This document shows positions 44,575 through 52,745 of a stretch of 64,000 nucleotides of DNA, piece after piece. The notes beneath the pieces were generated by a model. The model had not been told where the DNA came from, ran no database searches, and worked only from the letters and a program-made list of their open reading frames with translations. Each line of letters starts with the position of its first letter. The stretch's first letter is position 1. Origin of the DNA: Pleomorphochaeta sp963678575. GTDB lineage: Bacteria > Spirochaetota > Spirochaetia > Sphaerochaetales > Sphaerochaetaceae. The stretch lies in the NCBI GenBank assembly GCA_963678575.2, contig CAXXHV010000002.1, positions 248,001 to 312,000 of the forward strand. Direction: 5' to 3'. A program made the translations under genes and the position numbers.

Positions 44575-45057
44575 TTATATTCTCTTTGAAAAAATTATTT
44601 TATCATCACCTTCATTATAAAAATTTTTTAATACAGCTTCTTTTTTATAACCATTATTTTCATAGAATAATCTAGTTGGTTCATAAAGAGAAGTAGATGA
44701 TGTTTCAATATAGATATGTGAGCCTTTTTTACTTCTAATTAAAGTTTCTGCCTTTTTTAACAATAAAGAGCCATATCCTTCTCTTTTGTAATTAGGGTCT
44801 ACTGCAATCCAATATAAATCATAGCTTGATTTTGTTCCATCAATGTACCCATAACAAGTATAACCAATAACACCGAATTCATCTTCAAGAAAAATAAATT
44901 GATAAGAGCTTTCTCTTATATCTTCTAATTTTTCTTGAATTAATGATACAGCAATATCAATTTCAGAATCATTAAAAAATCCGCTTTCACTTAAAATGTT
45001 TTTGATACTTATTAAATCTGAGTATTGTACTTCATACCTAAAAGTGTAATTATCCAT
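44575..45057 (-). CDS. GNAT N-acetyltransferase of the kamA cluster
   Basis: 160-residue acetyltransferase. The ATG at 45057 has GAGG six bases upstream and lies within the last codons of the preceding ATP-grasp gene (8-base overlap). Visible: the acetyl-CoA loop YKREGYGSLLLKKAE, the strand LYWIAVDP, and the end FYENNGYKKEAVLKNFY. It is last in the operon kamA - ATP-grasp - ATP-grasp - GNAT. In organisms making N-acetyl-beta-lysine, AblB (also GNAT) follows AblA (a lysine 2,3-aminomutase), but this protein is shorter and I would not call it AblB. Acetylation of a beta-lysine conjugate is a reasonable inference. Confidence 0.8.
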   Translation of the reverse strand: MDNYTFRYEVQYSDLISIKNILSESGFFNDSEIDIAVSLIQEKLEDIRESSYQFIFLEDEFGVIGYTCYGYIDGTKSSYDLYWIAVDPNYKREGYGSLLLKKAETLIRSKKGSHIYIETSSTSLYEPTRLFYENNGYKKEAVLKNFYNEGDDKIIFSKRI

Positions 45058-46018
45058 TTTCTTCCTCATTAATTATATAATTTATTAGTTTTTCGTAAGA
45101 AATCCCGTATTGATTTGCAGCAGCAACAAACCCACTATCATGGGTTATGCAAGGATTTATATTTACTTCAAGTACATAAGCAATATTATTTTTATCAACT
45201 CTAAAATCTACTCTTAGATATCCTTTGCTACCTAGTTCTATATAACATTTTTTACTAATATCACTCATTTTCTTAATCAATGCTTGATTTTCGTTTATCA
45301 AGTTAAATGTTCTATTTGTGTTTTTATATTCAAAAGAGTCTTCATCCCATTTTGATTTATAATTTAATATTTGAGGTTTATCTTTTGGAAAGTTGTTGAA
45401 TTCCATTTTTGCTATAGGCAACACTACAATTTTAGAATCTATTGAAAGTACAGAAACATTAAATTCTTTACCTTCAATATATTCTTCAATAAATATGTTA
45501 GGATTTGTTTTGATAAAAGTTCTGATTTCTGAAGAGGTTTTAAAAGTGGTTACGCAATTATCATCAATTCCATAAGAAGCTTCTTGGTCAATTTGTTTTA
45601 TTATAACTTTATTGTTTATTAGTGACGAAGAAACTTTATTAGATTTTTTGTAATAAAATTTTGGGTATTTTATATTTAAATTTTTAAAAAAATATTTTCC
45701 TAGAATTTTATCACCAGTTAAAAACAATGAAGAAGCTGTTCCTCCAGTATATTTGATTTCTTTTTTTTCAAATAATAGGGGTGCAATATGAAGAGTACTA
45801 CTGCCTTCTAAGGTTTCAACTAGATTGAATATTAAATTTGGATTTTCATTATTTATTATCTCCAAATTATTATTTAAATTAAAATCAAAAGTAGAAATAA
45901 CAACATTATGTCCTAATTTATCTAAAGCTGATTTAACTTCATTAGCTTCGAAAAGTGTATCTTCTTCATCCTTTGTTGGAGAAGAAGATAATTTATCAAT
46001 GAATATCAAGATTTTCAT
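45050..46018 (-). CDS. ATP-grasp ligase, D-Ala-D-Ala ligase-like (second)
   Basis: 322-residue ATP-grasp enzyme. Motifs: NPNLIFNLVETLEGSSTLH, YTGGTASSLFLTGDKILGKYF, the ATP-grasp strands VIIKQIDQEASYGID and FIEEYIEGKEFNVSV, and the metal-binding YLRVDFRVD with YVLEVNINPCI. This marks a carboxylate-amine ligase. It differs in the substrate region from its neighbour and from genuine Ddl, which is usually near murein genes. AGGG precedes the ATG, 18 bases after the first ATP-grasp gene. It likely forms a peptide or amide bond on a beta-lysine-derived substrate; substrate unproven. Confidence 0.8.
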   Translation of the reverse strand: MKILIFIDKLSSSPTKDEEDTLFEANEVKSALDKLGHNVVISTFDFNLNNNLEIINNENPNLIFNLVETLEGSSTLHIAPLLFEKKEIKYTGGTASSLFLTGDKILGKYFFKNLNIKYPKFYYKKSNKVSSSLINNKVIIKQIDQEASYGIDDNCVTTFKTSSEIRTFIKTNPNIFIEEYIEGKEFNVSVLSIDSKIVVLPIAKMEFNNFPKDKPQILNYKSKWDEDSFEYKNTNRTFNLINENQALIKKMSDISKKCYIELGSKGYLRVDFRVDKNNIAYVLEVNINPCITHDSGFVAAANQYGISYEKLINYIINEEENG

Positions 46019-46036
46019 AAAAACCCTTTTTTAGAA

Positions 46037-47029
46037 TTATAGAGTTTGTGCTGCTATTCTAAAGTTCGCAGCATCCATTATTGATTCAATTAATTCTTGA
46101 TATGAAATACCTTTTAATCTACATAGAATAGGTAAATCAGAATCAATAGGATTTAATCCAGCTAATGGATTAACTTCAAGAAAATATACATTTCCTTTTT
46201 TATCCATTTTTAAATCAATTCTCCCTCCATCTCTACATCCAAGTGCATTCCAAGCGTTAATTGCTACTTCTTCACATTTTTTCTTTTCAATATCATCAAC
46301 TAAAGCATATTTAACGCAGTTTAAGTATTCGCTTTTTGTTTTATAAGAATAGACTCCATCATCACTGTTTTTATCAATTAGAATTTCCATGGTGGCAATT
46401 GCTTTTGAGGTTTTTCCTTCTCCAATTACTCCTACAGTAAATTCTCTACCGTCTAGAAATTTCTCAATTAGTATTGGTTGTTTATAACTATTTATTTGGT
46501 GTTTAACTTCTTTATAAAGTTGTTTTTCATTGTTAACAATAGATTTGTCACTAATTCCAATTCCAGTACCACCATATAGTGGTTTTACAAATAGAGGATA
46601 TTCAATATTAATGTTATCTAAATCATCAATTTTGTTAATAACAAAGTAATCAGCTGTAGGAACACCTTTTTCGCTTACTATTGTTTTTGCTATTGCTTTA
46701 TTTAAAGTAATGGATAGAACAAGGGAAGAAGAGAATACACAATCAATCCCATATGCTTCTAGAAGAGCAGGGACTTGTGATTCTCTAGAAGGGCCATATA
46801 GGCCTTCACAAATATTAAATACTAAATCAACTTTATTTCCATCATTTAAGAATTTTACAAGATCAAAAATATTGCCTATTCTTATTGTATTGTATCCATA
46901 TTTTTTAAGAGACTCATCTATTGCGTTAATAGTCTCAATATTATCTAGTTCTGCAACTAATTCACTGTCGTAGCCTTTTTTTAGATAGTCAGCTTTTAAA
47001 TCATATGTTAGTCCAATAGTTTTTTTCAT
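46037..47029 (-). CDS. ATP-grasp ligase, D-Ala-D-Ala ligase-like (first)
   Basis: 330-residue ATP-grasp enzyme. It begins IGLTYDLKADYL and contains VDLVFNICEGLYGPSRESQ, the strand YPLFVKPLYGGTGIGIS, ILIEKFLDGREFTVGV and the metal site DGGRIDLKMD with FLEVNPLAGLNP. These are those of amino-acid ligases related to Ddl. It overlaps kamA by the ATGA arrangement, so translation is coupled to the aminomutase. The tight association with lysine 2,3-aminomutase suggests that beta-lysine, or a compound carrying it, is the substrate. A murein role is less likely given the neighbours. Confidence 0.82.
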   Translation of the reverse strand: MKKTIGLTYDLKADYLKKGYDSELVAELDNIETINAIDESLKKYGYNTIRIGNIFDLVKFLNDGNKVDLVFNICEGLYGPSRESQVPALLEAYGIDCVFSSSLVLSITLNKAIAKTIVSEKGVPTADYFVINKIDDLDNINIEYPLFVKPLYGGTGIGISDKSIVNNEKQLYKEVKHQINSYKQPILIEKFLDGREFTVGVIGEGKTSKAIATMEILIDKNSDDGVYSYKTKSEYLNCVKYALVDDIEKKKCEEVAINAWNALGCRDGGRIDLKMDKKGNVYFLEVNPLAGLNPIDSDLPILCRLKGISYQELIESIMDAANFRIAAQTL

Positions 47030-48273
47030 TCTTGTATTTCCTTATTGTCTGGGTAAGCATATTCTTTTCCTTGGTAATTGTATAAATAAAGATTGTCTTT
47101 ATCTCTTCCTTTGTAATAATTGGGAAGTACAGGAATTTTTCCTCCACCTTTTGGTGCATCAATAACATATTGAGGGACAGCATATCCACTTGTAAAACCC
47201 CTTAAGCTATGGATTATTTCTTTTCCTTTTGCTATTGAAGTTCTAAAATGCTTGGATCCAATAATTGGGTCACATTGGAATAAATAGTATGGTTTTATTC
47301 TTACTCTTAGTAAATCATGCATTAATGTTGCCATTACTTTAGGATCATCATTTACACCTTTTAATAATACTGTTTGAGAGCCCATAACAACCCCAGCATC
47401 TGCAATACTATTTATCGCTTTACTTGATTCAGGAGTTATCTCATCAGGATGTGTACAATGAATACTTAAATATAAGGGTTTGTGTTTTTTTAAAATTGTT
47501 AATAAATTTTCAGTGATTCTTTGAGGTAAAACCATTGGTATTTTTGTTCCCAGTCTAACCATTTCGACATGTTTTATTGCAAAAATATTATCAAGTAAGT
47601 ATTCGATTTCACTGTCATTTAATGTTAATGGATCTCCACCTGATATAATTACATCACGAACTTCTTTGTGTTCTCTAATATAATCAAATCCATTTTGCCA
47701 ATGTTGCTTTAGTGATTGTGTGTGTCCATCAACCATATGAGATCGTGTACAATATCTACAGTAGCAGGAGCAAAAAGCAGTTGTTAAAAATAATACTCTA
47801 TCAGGATATCTGTGAACAATGCTTTCAACTGGAGACGTAGCTTCTTCAGATAAAGGATCTTCGCTTTCTCCTTTACTAACAATTAGTTCATTGATAGTTG
47901 GGATCATGGTTTTTCTAAGAGCAGAATTTTGGTCTTCTAAATCAATGATACTTAAGTAATAAGGAGTTATTGCGAAAGGACAATGAGTACTCTCAACATC
48001 CATAGCTTTTTTTTCTTCATCCTTTAATGTTAAGAATTTAGAAATTTCTTGGTATGTTGAAATTCTGTGAGAAAGTTGCCATTTATAATCATTCCATTGT
48101 GAGTCAGGTACTTGGCTAAAAAATTTCTTTCTAAAATTTCTTGTTTTATCACTTTCGAAAATATTATGAAAGGATACCGCGGGATATTTGGAATCTAAGT
48201 CAAATAATGTTGATTTTTTTTCTGTAACGTATTGGCTAGAATTGCCTTGAAGTCCATTTATGCTATATATCAT
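47026..48273 (-). CDS. kamA: lysine 2,3-aminomutase (radical SAM)
   Basis: 415-residue radical-SAM, PLP enzyme converting L-lysine to L-beta-lysine. The iron-sulfur cysteines are Cys168, Cys172 and Cys175 (FCSCYCRYCTR), followed by SGGDPLTL. The PLP lysine is Lys379 in APKGGGKIPVLPNY. Asp335 (QCDPIIG) and Asp372 (VIDAP) occupy the positions that bind the lysine epsilon-amino group in the clostridial enzyme, so lysine rather than glutamate is favoured. GAGGG precedes the ATG. No partner genes of lysine fermentation (kamD/E, kdd) are here; instead ATP-grasp and GNAT genes follow in one operon. Confidence 0.92.
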   Translation of the reverse strand: MIYSINGLQGNSSQYVTEKKSTLFDLDSKYPAVSFHNIFESDKTRNFRKKFFSQVPDSQWNDYKWQLSHRISTYQEISKFLTLKDEEKKAMDVESTHCPFAITPYYLSIIDLEDQNSALRKTMIPTINELIVSKGESEDPLSEEATSPVESIVHRYPDRVLFLTTAFCSCYCRYCTRSHMVDGHTQSLKQHWQNGFDYIREHKEVRDVIISGGDPLTLNDSEIEYLLDNIFAIKHVEMVRLGTKIPMVLPQRITENLLTILKKHKPLYLSIHCTHPDEITPESSKAINSIADAGVVMGSQTVLLKGVNDDPKVMATLMHDLLRVRIKPYYLFQCDPIIGSKHFRTSIAKGKEIIHSLRGFTSGYAVPQYVIDAPKGGGKIPVLPNYYKGRDKDNLYLYNYQGKEYAYPDNKEIQE

Positions 48274-48282
48274 AACATGTTC

Positions 48283-48376
48283 CCTCTAAAAAAAAGGAGA
48301 GCCTTTATAGGTTGGAAGCACTTACAACAAATGTTGAATCCACCTCAACTCTGGATGCTTGCAATATAGTCCCGAA
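48283..48376 (-). promoter_or_regulatory. candidate structured leader RNA of kamA
   Basis: A stretch of about 40% G+C in a region otherwise near 20%. On the minus strand a helix AAGCA/TGCTT (48356-48360 with 48316-48320) encloses two hairpins, ATCCA/TGGAT and CAACA/TGTTG, a three-way-junction shape. Further down CTCTC and GAGGG, around a T8 loop, could pair and hide the kamA ribosome site. This is compatible with a cis-regulatory RNA. I recognise no known riboswitch class. Confidence 0.45.
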
Positions 48377-48646
48377 GTTAAAAAAAATCAATGTTTTTTT
48401 TATCAATTTTGATTAATTTTTTATATTTTTTTTGATTAAATTTTTTGTGAAAAAATAGGGTAAAAATATTAATAAAATAATGTATTTTATACTTTAGATA
48501 AAATATAAGAAAACACTATTTTTATAGCTTAAAATCAAGATTCTTAACAAAAGTATGTTTTGATAATTTTAAAAATAGCTTATATTTTTTTAATAAGAAT
48601 TTGTAATCAATTTGCTATATTTTTTTTATTTGTTAATTTTAAATAA
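48377..48646. other. AT-rich region with no gene
   Basis: About 270 bases of near-pure A/T sequence with long T runs between the kamA leader and the methyltransferase. It should contain the kamA promoter. No ORF or hairpin of note. Confidence 0.4.
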
Positions 48647-49411
48647 TTATTTATTTTGTGCTACTAATAAATATCTATGTTCTGTCCCTAATAAATAACC
48701 TTTTTCTTGAATTTCTTTTTCAATATTTAATAATTCTTGGGTATGTGTCGCTACTGAAAAATTTGGGAATTCCCATTCAATTATTTTTGCAAAATATACA
48801 AAGGCTCCAGTATCAAAGAATTTAATGGGATTCATTATTTCATTTGTTTGAATCAATTGAAAATTATAGGACTTGAATTTTGAAATAATTTCAGAGAGAT
48901 TATTTTCTTTAAATTTTGGAATAAAGTTAGGATCTATTCTTTTTGATAAATCATAATCATTTAACCCTCCTACTTGTTGAGTAATGAATAAGCCTTTTGG
49001 TTTTAATACTCTTTTTATTTCTTCTATACTGAATGATTCATGGCGATTAATAATGATATCGAATTTATTTTCTTCATAATCTATTTTGTCATCATCCTTT
49101 ATGAATTTAACTCCAATTCCTAAAGGTTTTAATTTTTTTTTACAGAGCTCATAATTGGGCAAGTACCCTTCAGTTACAAAGGTTTTATCATATGGATGAT
49201 TAAGAGTTAAAAGAAACTCTCCTCCTCCTGTGCCCATATCTAATAATGTCATATTATTTTTTAAATAGCTTTTAATGATTTTTTTATAATCCCAAGGTAG
49301 TTTTTTACTTTCAACTCTATTTTCAATATAAGAAAAATCCCAACCTGAGAAAAATATTTCTTCTTCTTTTTTCCAGAATTTTATTTTTTCTTCATCATTG
49401 TGTTTATTCAT
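48647..49411 (-). CDS. class I SAM-dependent methyltransferase
   Basis: 254-residue methyltransferase. Motif I is LLDMGTGGGEFLL, followed by VTEGYLPNYELCKK, FDIIINRHESF and EIKRVLKPKGLFITQQVGG. The ATG at 49411 is preceded by GGAG at seven bases; an in-frame TTG at 49423 lies on that site. The RHESF and THTQELLNIEKE segments place it among small-molecule methyltransferases of unknown substrate. It lies between the kamA operon and the tRNA cluster and has no evident link to either. Confidence 0.82.
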   Translation of the reverse strand: MNKHNDEEKIKFWKKEEEIFFSGWDFSYIENRVESKKLPWDYKKIIKSYLKNNMTLLDMGTGGGEFLLTLNHPYDKTFVTEGYLPNYELCKKKLKPLGIGVKFIKDDDKIDYEENKFDIIINRHESFSIEEIKRVLKPKGLFITQQVGGLNDYDLSKRIDPNFIPKFKENNLSEIISKFKSYNFQLIQTNEIMNPIKFFDTGAFVYFAKIIEWEFPNFSVATHTQELLNIEKEIQEKGYLLGTEHRYLLVAQNK

Positions 49412-49512
49412 GGGAGTCTCCAAGTCTTCTTTCTTTAATTATGATAATTCTTTTTCATAAAAAAATAAATGTTTAAAACTTAATAAACAATTTTCCATTA
49501 GAAATTAAACAT

Positions 49513-49541
49513 AAAAAAAGCAACTCATTATTGAGTTGCTT
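49513..49541 (-). terminator. terminator of the tRNA cluster
   Basis: Hairpin AAGCAACTCA/TGAGTTGCTT with a short loop and seven T on the minus strand, four bases after the tRNA-Gly gene. Confidence 0.85.
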
Positions 49542-49544
49542 AAG

Positions 49545-49616
49545 AGCGAAAGACGGGACTTGAACCCGCGACATCCACCTTGGCAAGGTGGAGCTCTACC
49601 ACTGAGCTACTTTCGC
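49545..49616 (-). tRNA. tRNA-Gly (anticodon GCC)
   Basis: Acceptor GCGAAAG/CTTTCGC, discriminator U, anticodon loop TTGCCAA, T-loop GGTTCAAGTCC. Last of five tRNAs in one minus-strand cluster. Confidence 0.95.
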
Positions 49617-49651
49617 ATATAAAAATATATAATTGCTTTTGCAATTAGTAT

Positions 49652-49733
49652 TGCGAGAGGGGGGACTTGAACCCCCACACCTTACGGCACTAGAACCTAA
49701 ATCTAGCGTGTCTGCCAATTTCACCACTCTCGC
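49652..49733 (-). tRNA. tRNA-Leu (anticodon TAG)
   Basis: Acceptor GCGAGAG/CTCTCGC, discriminator A, anticodon loop TTTAGGT, long variable arm as in class II tRNAs. Confidence 0.95.
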
Positions 49734-49752
49734 GAAATATAAAATAATACTT

Positions 49753-49825
49753 TGAGCCGCAAAGGGATCGAACCTTTGACCCACAGATTAAGAGTCTGTT
49801 GCTCTACCAGCTGAGCTAGCGGCCC
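49753..49825 (-). tRNA. tRNA-Lys (anticodon CTT)
   Basis: Acceptor GGGCCGC/GCGGCTC with one G-T pair, discriminator A, anticodon loop CTCTTAA, T-loop GGTTCGATCC. Confidence 0.95.
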
Positions 49826-49845
49826 ATATTCCCAGCATTAAGAAT

Positions 49846-49919
49846 TGCGCTCGGAAGGATTCGAACCTTCGACCTGCGGATTCGAAGTCCGACGCTCTAT
49901 CCAGCTGAGCTACGAACGC
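49846..49919 (-). tRNA. tRNA-Arg (anticodon TCG)
   Basis: Acceptor GCGTTCG/CGAGCGC with one G-T pair, discriminator A, anticodon loop CTTCGAA, T-loop GGTTCGAATCC. Confidence 0.93.
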
Positions 49920-49930
49920 CTAATGCCTAG

Positions 49931-50003
49931 GGTGGATGACGGGACTTGAACCCGCAACAACCAGAACCACAATCTAGCGCTCTACCATTGAACTACATCC
50001 ACC
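49931..50003 (-). tRNA. tRNA-His (anticodon GTG)
   Basis: Extra 5' G paired with discriminator C as expected for tRNA-His; acceptor GTGGATG/CATCCAC; anticodon loop TTGTGGT. First of the cluster. Confidence 0.95.
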
Positions 50004-50184
50004 ATGTAGCCTTTAGCTATAAATAACTAAGTGGCTCAACGAGGCATACAATGCCATATTTTATTAGCTTTTGTCAATATAGATATTTAAAATAATTAAA
50101 AAAAATATCAATATAGCTAAATTAGGGTGTTTAATTCAATTATCTATATTTTTATAGATAAAAAATACATATTAATATAATAAT

Positions 50185-50231
50185 AAAAAAGTCCCCATAA
50201 ATATTATATTAATAATATTAAAAGAGGACTA
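50185..50231 (-). terminator. terminator of the EIIA-antiporter-PII operon
   Basis: AGTCC (50190-50194) pairs with GGACT (50226-50230), enclosing an AATATTA-type inner stem, and T6 follows on the minus strand. Confidence 0.65.
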
Positions 50232-50258
50232 TTTAAATTTAATTATTAAAAATTGAAA

Positions 50259-50606
50259 CTAATTTTCAATAAGACCAGTTGTTGAATCAAAAACAAGTGA
50301 AGCAGGCACTACATATAAGCTAAGTATGTCTTCTTCTCTAATAGGAACTCCACCAGCTTCTAAATTTGAAAGAAATTCTTTGGCTTCATCTTTATTTTTT
50401 ATATGTGAAAAGATAATAAGTTTCTCATCTTCATGAGCATTTCCACCACTAAAAAAGCCGCTAAATAAGCTGAATTCACTCTCTAGGCTATGATTTAAGT
50501 TCTTAGCATCCCAAACTGAGGCTTTCTGGATTCCAGCGCTTTGAAGAGCTAAGAAAACATCTTCTTTATAATCCAATTTTGATAATGAAATAATTAATAA
50601 ATTCAT
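50259..50606 (-). CDS. PII-like signalling protein
   Basis: 115-residue protein with the ferredoxin-like layout of PII/SbtB-type proteins: first strand MNLLIISLSK, helix VFLALQSAGIQKASVWDAK, a flexible loop LFSGFFSGGNAHEDEK in the T-loop position, strand KLIIFSHI, then EAKEFLSNLEAGGVP and DILSLYVVPASLVFD. The canonical PII uridylylation motif is absent. AGGAG precedes the ATG, 15 bases after the antiporter gene. By location it probably binds a nucleotide and modulates the antiporter. Confidence 0.6.
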   Translation of the reverse strand: MNLLIISLSKLDYKEDVFLALQSAGIQKASVWDAKNLNHSLESEFSLFSGFFSGGNAHEDEKLIIFSHIKNKDEAKEFLSNLEAGGVPIREEDILSLYVVPASLVFDSTTGLIEN

Positions 50607-50621
50607 GGCTTAATCTCCTAA

Positions 50622-51839
50622 TTAATCGTTTTTAGATACGTTAACTTCCCCAGCTTTTTTAAGGGCATATCGAGTTAATAATGGGCCGACTATTTCCGTA
50701 ATAATTGTAGTAAATAAAAGTACGTTAATTACTATAGTTGCCATTGTTGAACCTTCATTTCCATATTTAGGTAAAGTAAATTCTTTATTGATAGCAAGAG
50801 CTAATGCTAATGCCACGCCTACCTGAGGTAATAGAGCAAAGCCAACTAAACTGCGAACAGTTTTAGGAGCTTTACCGATTATAGCACCAATTGAAGCACC
50901 CCCAGTTTTACCAAGACTTCTTGCAAAAAAGTAGAATAGGCCTAATACACCGATTTGTTTTATCAATGCAATATTTAAATTAGCTCCACCAAGGATGAAG
51001 AATGCTGTTATAAATATTGGTGATAAGCTGGTAACTATATTTGCACTTTTTTTACTTAGTACAGGAGAAGTATTAACAATAACAGCTCCAAAAGCCATTG
51101 TTGCTAAAAGTTCTGATACTCCAATATGTTCTGAAATACCAATTAAGCCTAATAAAAATGCTACTAATAATAACATTATTTGGTCATTGTTTTTAACTTT
51201 TTTAAGAATTAGTACATATAATATCGCAGCACCAATACCAATTGCAAAAGCTTCAATTATTGCTAATAATGCACTTAATATCATTGTAGGAATAGCAATA
51301 GATGTACCAAGTAATTTTGAACTTACAAAACCTTCAATAAATACATATATTATAAGAGCAGCTGCATCATCGAGACCAACTACAGCTAATATTGTTGAAG
51401 TTAATGGTCCTTTTGCTTTGTATTGTCTAATTACTGCTACCGTTGCAGCAGGAGCTGTTGCACTAGCTACCGCTCCAAGTAGAAGAGAAGTATTTAGTTC
51501 TGCATGGTATACATAATTTAAAATTAAAAATACCACAGTAAAAGCACCAAGACTTTCACATAATACAATTGAAAAAATACTTTTTCCTAAACTTTTTATT
51601 ACATCTACTTTTAATTCAATACCAATTGTAAAAGCAATCATTCCTAATGCTATTGTTGATATTGGACTAAATTTGTCAAGCATTTCTGGTGTTAATAAGT
51701 TTACAGCAGAGACTCCAAGAACAACTCCTAATAAAACAAAACCCGTTACTTCTGGAACCTTTATTTTATTAACTGCGACTTTTGTTGCATATGCTGTAAC
51801 AAATATAGCTGCTAAATAAAGAAAAATCTGTCCTTCCAT
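50622..51839 (-). CDS. cation:proton antiporter, CPA2/Kef-NapA type
   Basis: 405-residue inner-membrane antiporter with about 12-13 helices and no C-terminal TrkA-N domain. The start FLYLAAIFVTAYATKVAV, GFVLLGVVLGVSAVNLL, IAFTIGIELKVDVIK and VVGLDDAAALIIYVF (the ion-binding region, with an Asp pair where many CPA2 proteins have ND or DD) are typical. GGAGG precedes the ATG. The missing regulatory domain may be replaced in function by the PII-like protein and the EIIA-type protein encoded on either side. Na+ or K+ as substrate cannot be told. Confidence 0.85.
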   Translation of the reverse strand: MEGQIFLYLAAIFVTAYATKVAVNKIKVPEVTGFVLLGVVLGVSAVNLLTPEMLDKFSPISTIALGMIAFTIGIELKVDVIKSLGKSIFSIVLCESLGAFTVVFLILNYVYHAELNTSLLLGAVASATAPAATVAVIRQYKAKGPLTSTILAVVGLDDAAALIIYVFIEGFVSSKLLGTSIAIPTMILSALLAIIEAFAIGIGAAILYVLILKKVKNNDQIMLLLVAFLLGLIGISEHIGVSELLATMAFGAVIVNTSPVLSKKSANIVTSLSPIFITAFFILGGANLNIALIKQIGVLGLFYFFARSLGKTGGASIGAIIGKAPKTVRSLVGFALLPQVGVALALALAINKEFTLPKYGNEGSTMATIVINVLLFTTIITEIVGPLLTRYALKKAGEVNVSKND

Positions 51840-51854
51840 TTATCCTCCACTTCC

Positions 51855-52301
51855 CTATAAATCTGCAAATTGAGATAAAACTTCTTCTGCATTAGTAGCA
51901 GCTAATAAAGCTTTTCTTCTTTCAGGATTTCTTACTACTAAAGTAACTTTAGAAAGGATCTGAAGATATTGTTTTTGTTCTTCGGAGGGCCCTCCAATTA
52001 AAAATACTAATTTGACGCTTTGGTTGTTACCAGCGCCCCAATCTGAGTTGTTTTTTAATACAGCAGGTATAACAAAGAATTTTGAAATATCTTTGAGTTT
52101 TGCATGAGGTATGGCAACTTGCCAACCTACATCGGTACTCATTATTGATTCTCTTTCGAAAATTGCATCTTCGAATTCTTTTTTGTTTGAAATATAACCT
52201 TTAGCTTCAGCTTCTGAAACCATAGTTGATAATATTTCATTTTTGTCATTGTTGTTTAAAAACAGCACCGAATCTTTTGAAAAATAATCTATTACTCGCA
52301 T
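51855..52301 (-). CDS. PTS EIIA-type (Ntr/fructose class) domain protein
   Basis: 148-residue EIIA domain. The phosphorylated residue is His66 in VGWQVAIPHAKLKD, with KLVFLIGGPSEEQKQYLQIL and EEVLSQFADL at the end. The ATG at 52301 has GGAG eight bases upstream. No EIIB/EIIC genes adjoin; it heads an operon with an antiporter and a PII-like protein. A regulatory, PtsN-like role towards cation transport is more likely than sugar transport, by analogy with EIIA-Ntr control of potassium systems. Confidence 0.85.
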   Translation of the reverse strand: MRVIDYFSKDSVLFLNNNDKNEILSTMVSEAEAKGYISNKKEFEDAIFERESIMSTDVGWQVAIPHAKLKDISKFFVIPAVLKNNSDWGAGNNQSVKLVFLIGGPSEEQKQYLQILSKVTLVVRNPERRKALLAATNAEEVLSQFADL

Positions 52302-52686
52302 TGTTTTCTCCAATAATCTTAGTGTAGAAATTTAAAACTTTTTTGTAAAGATATTTAATTATACTTTCATATATAAATAATTTTATTTATTTTAGAGTTT
52401 TTTTAAATTTTAAAAATAACTAGCTCGTTTATTATAAATACAAAGCATTTAAAATGTTAATATGTTTATAAAATTAAATTGATAAATATTTAATAATCTA
52501 TTTTTGAAAAAGATAAATATAAAAAAAGTATAAATATCGTTATTCAAAATTATGATTTTTTTTGAACCGTATTTATTTACAAATACCCAAAAATTTTAAT
52601 CATAAAAATATTTTTGAAAATATTCATCTTTATCTATATTCTGAGTTAGGGATTTTTTTATTTCAAATCATTTAAAAAAAATAAAC
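52302..52686. other. AT-rich intergenic region
   Basis: About 385 bases between divergent operons, without ORFs or strong hairpins. It must contain the EIIA operon promoter, which could not be singled out. Confidence 0.4.
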
Positions 52687-52732
52687 TTGACAAACAAATG
52701 TAATAATGTAATATTTACTTAAGCGTTTAAGT
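52687..52732 (+). promoter_or_regulatory. promoter with LacI-type operator (site 1)
   Basis: TTGACA (52687-52692) and TAATAT (52709-52714) are spaced by 16 bases and followed at 52717-52732 by the near-palindrome ACTTAAGCGTTTAAGT. The same 16 bases occur at 54583-54598 ahead of the LacI gene. The operator covers the expected transcription start, so repression is the natural mode. Confidence 0.8.
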
Positions 52733-52745
52733 AGCGAGGTATTAT

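Noticed and set aside
47026..48273. Glutamate 2,3-aminomutase instead of lysine 2,3-aminomutase
   Set aside because: Both Asp residues expected to bind the lysine side chain are present (335 and 372).
48283..48376. Naming the kamA leader a lysine or SAM-I riboswitch
   Set aside because: Only a faint AGAG..GGTGGA likeness to SAM-I was seen and the lysine-aptamer consensus is absent; kept as an unclassified candidate.
49596..49784. 62-codon minus-strand frame over tRNA genes
   Set aside because: Well-known spurious product of tRNA-Leu sequence (VVKLADTLDLGSS type).
50995..51516. 173-codon plus-strand frame inside the antiporter gene
   Set aside because: Antisense shadow of a well-supported membrane-protein gene; no ribosome site and no family.
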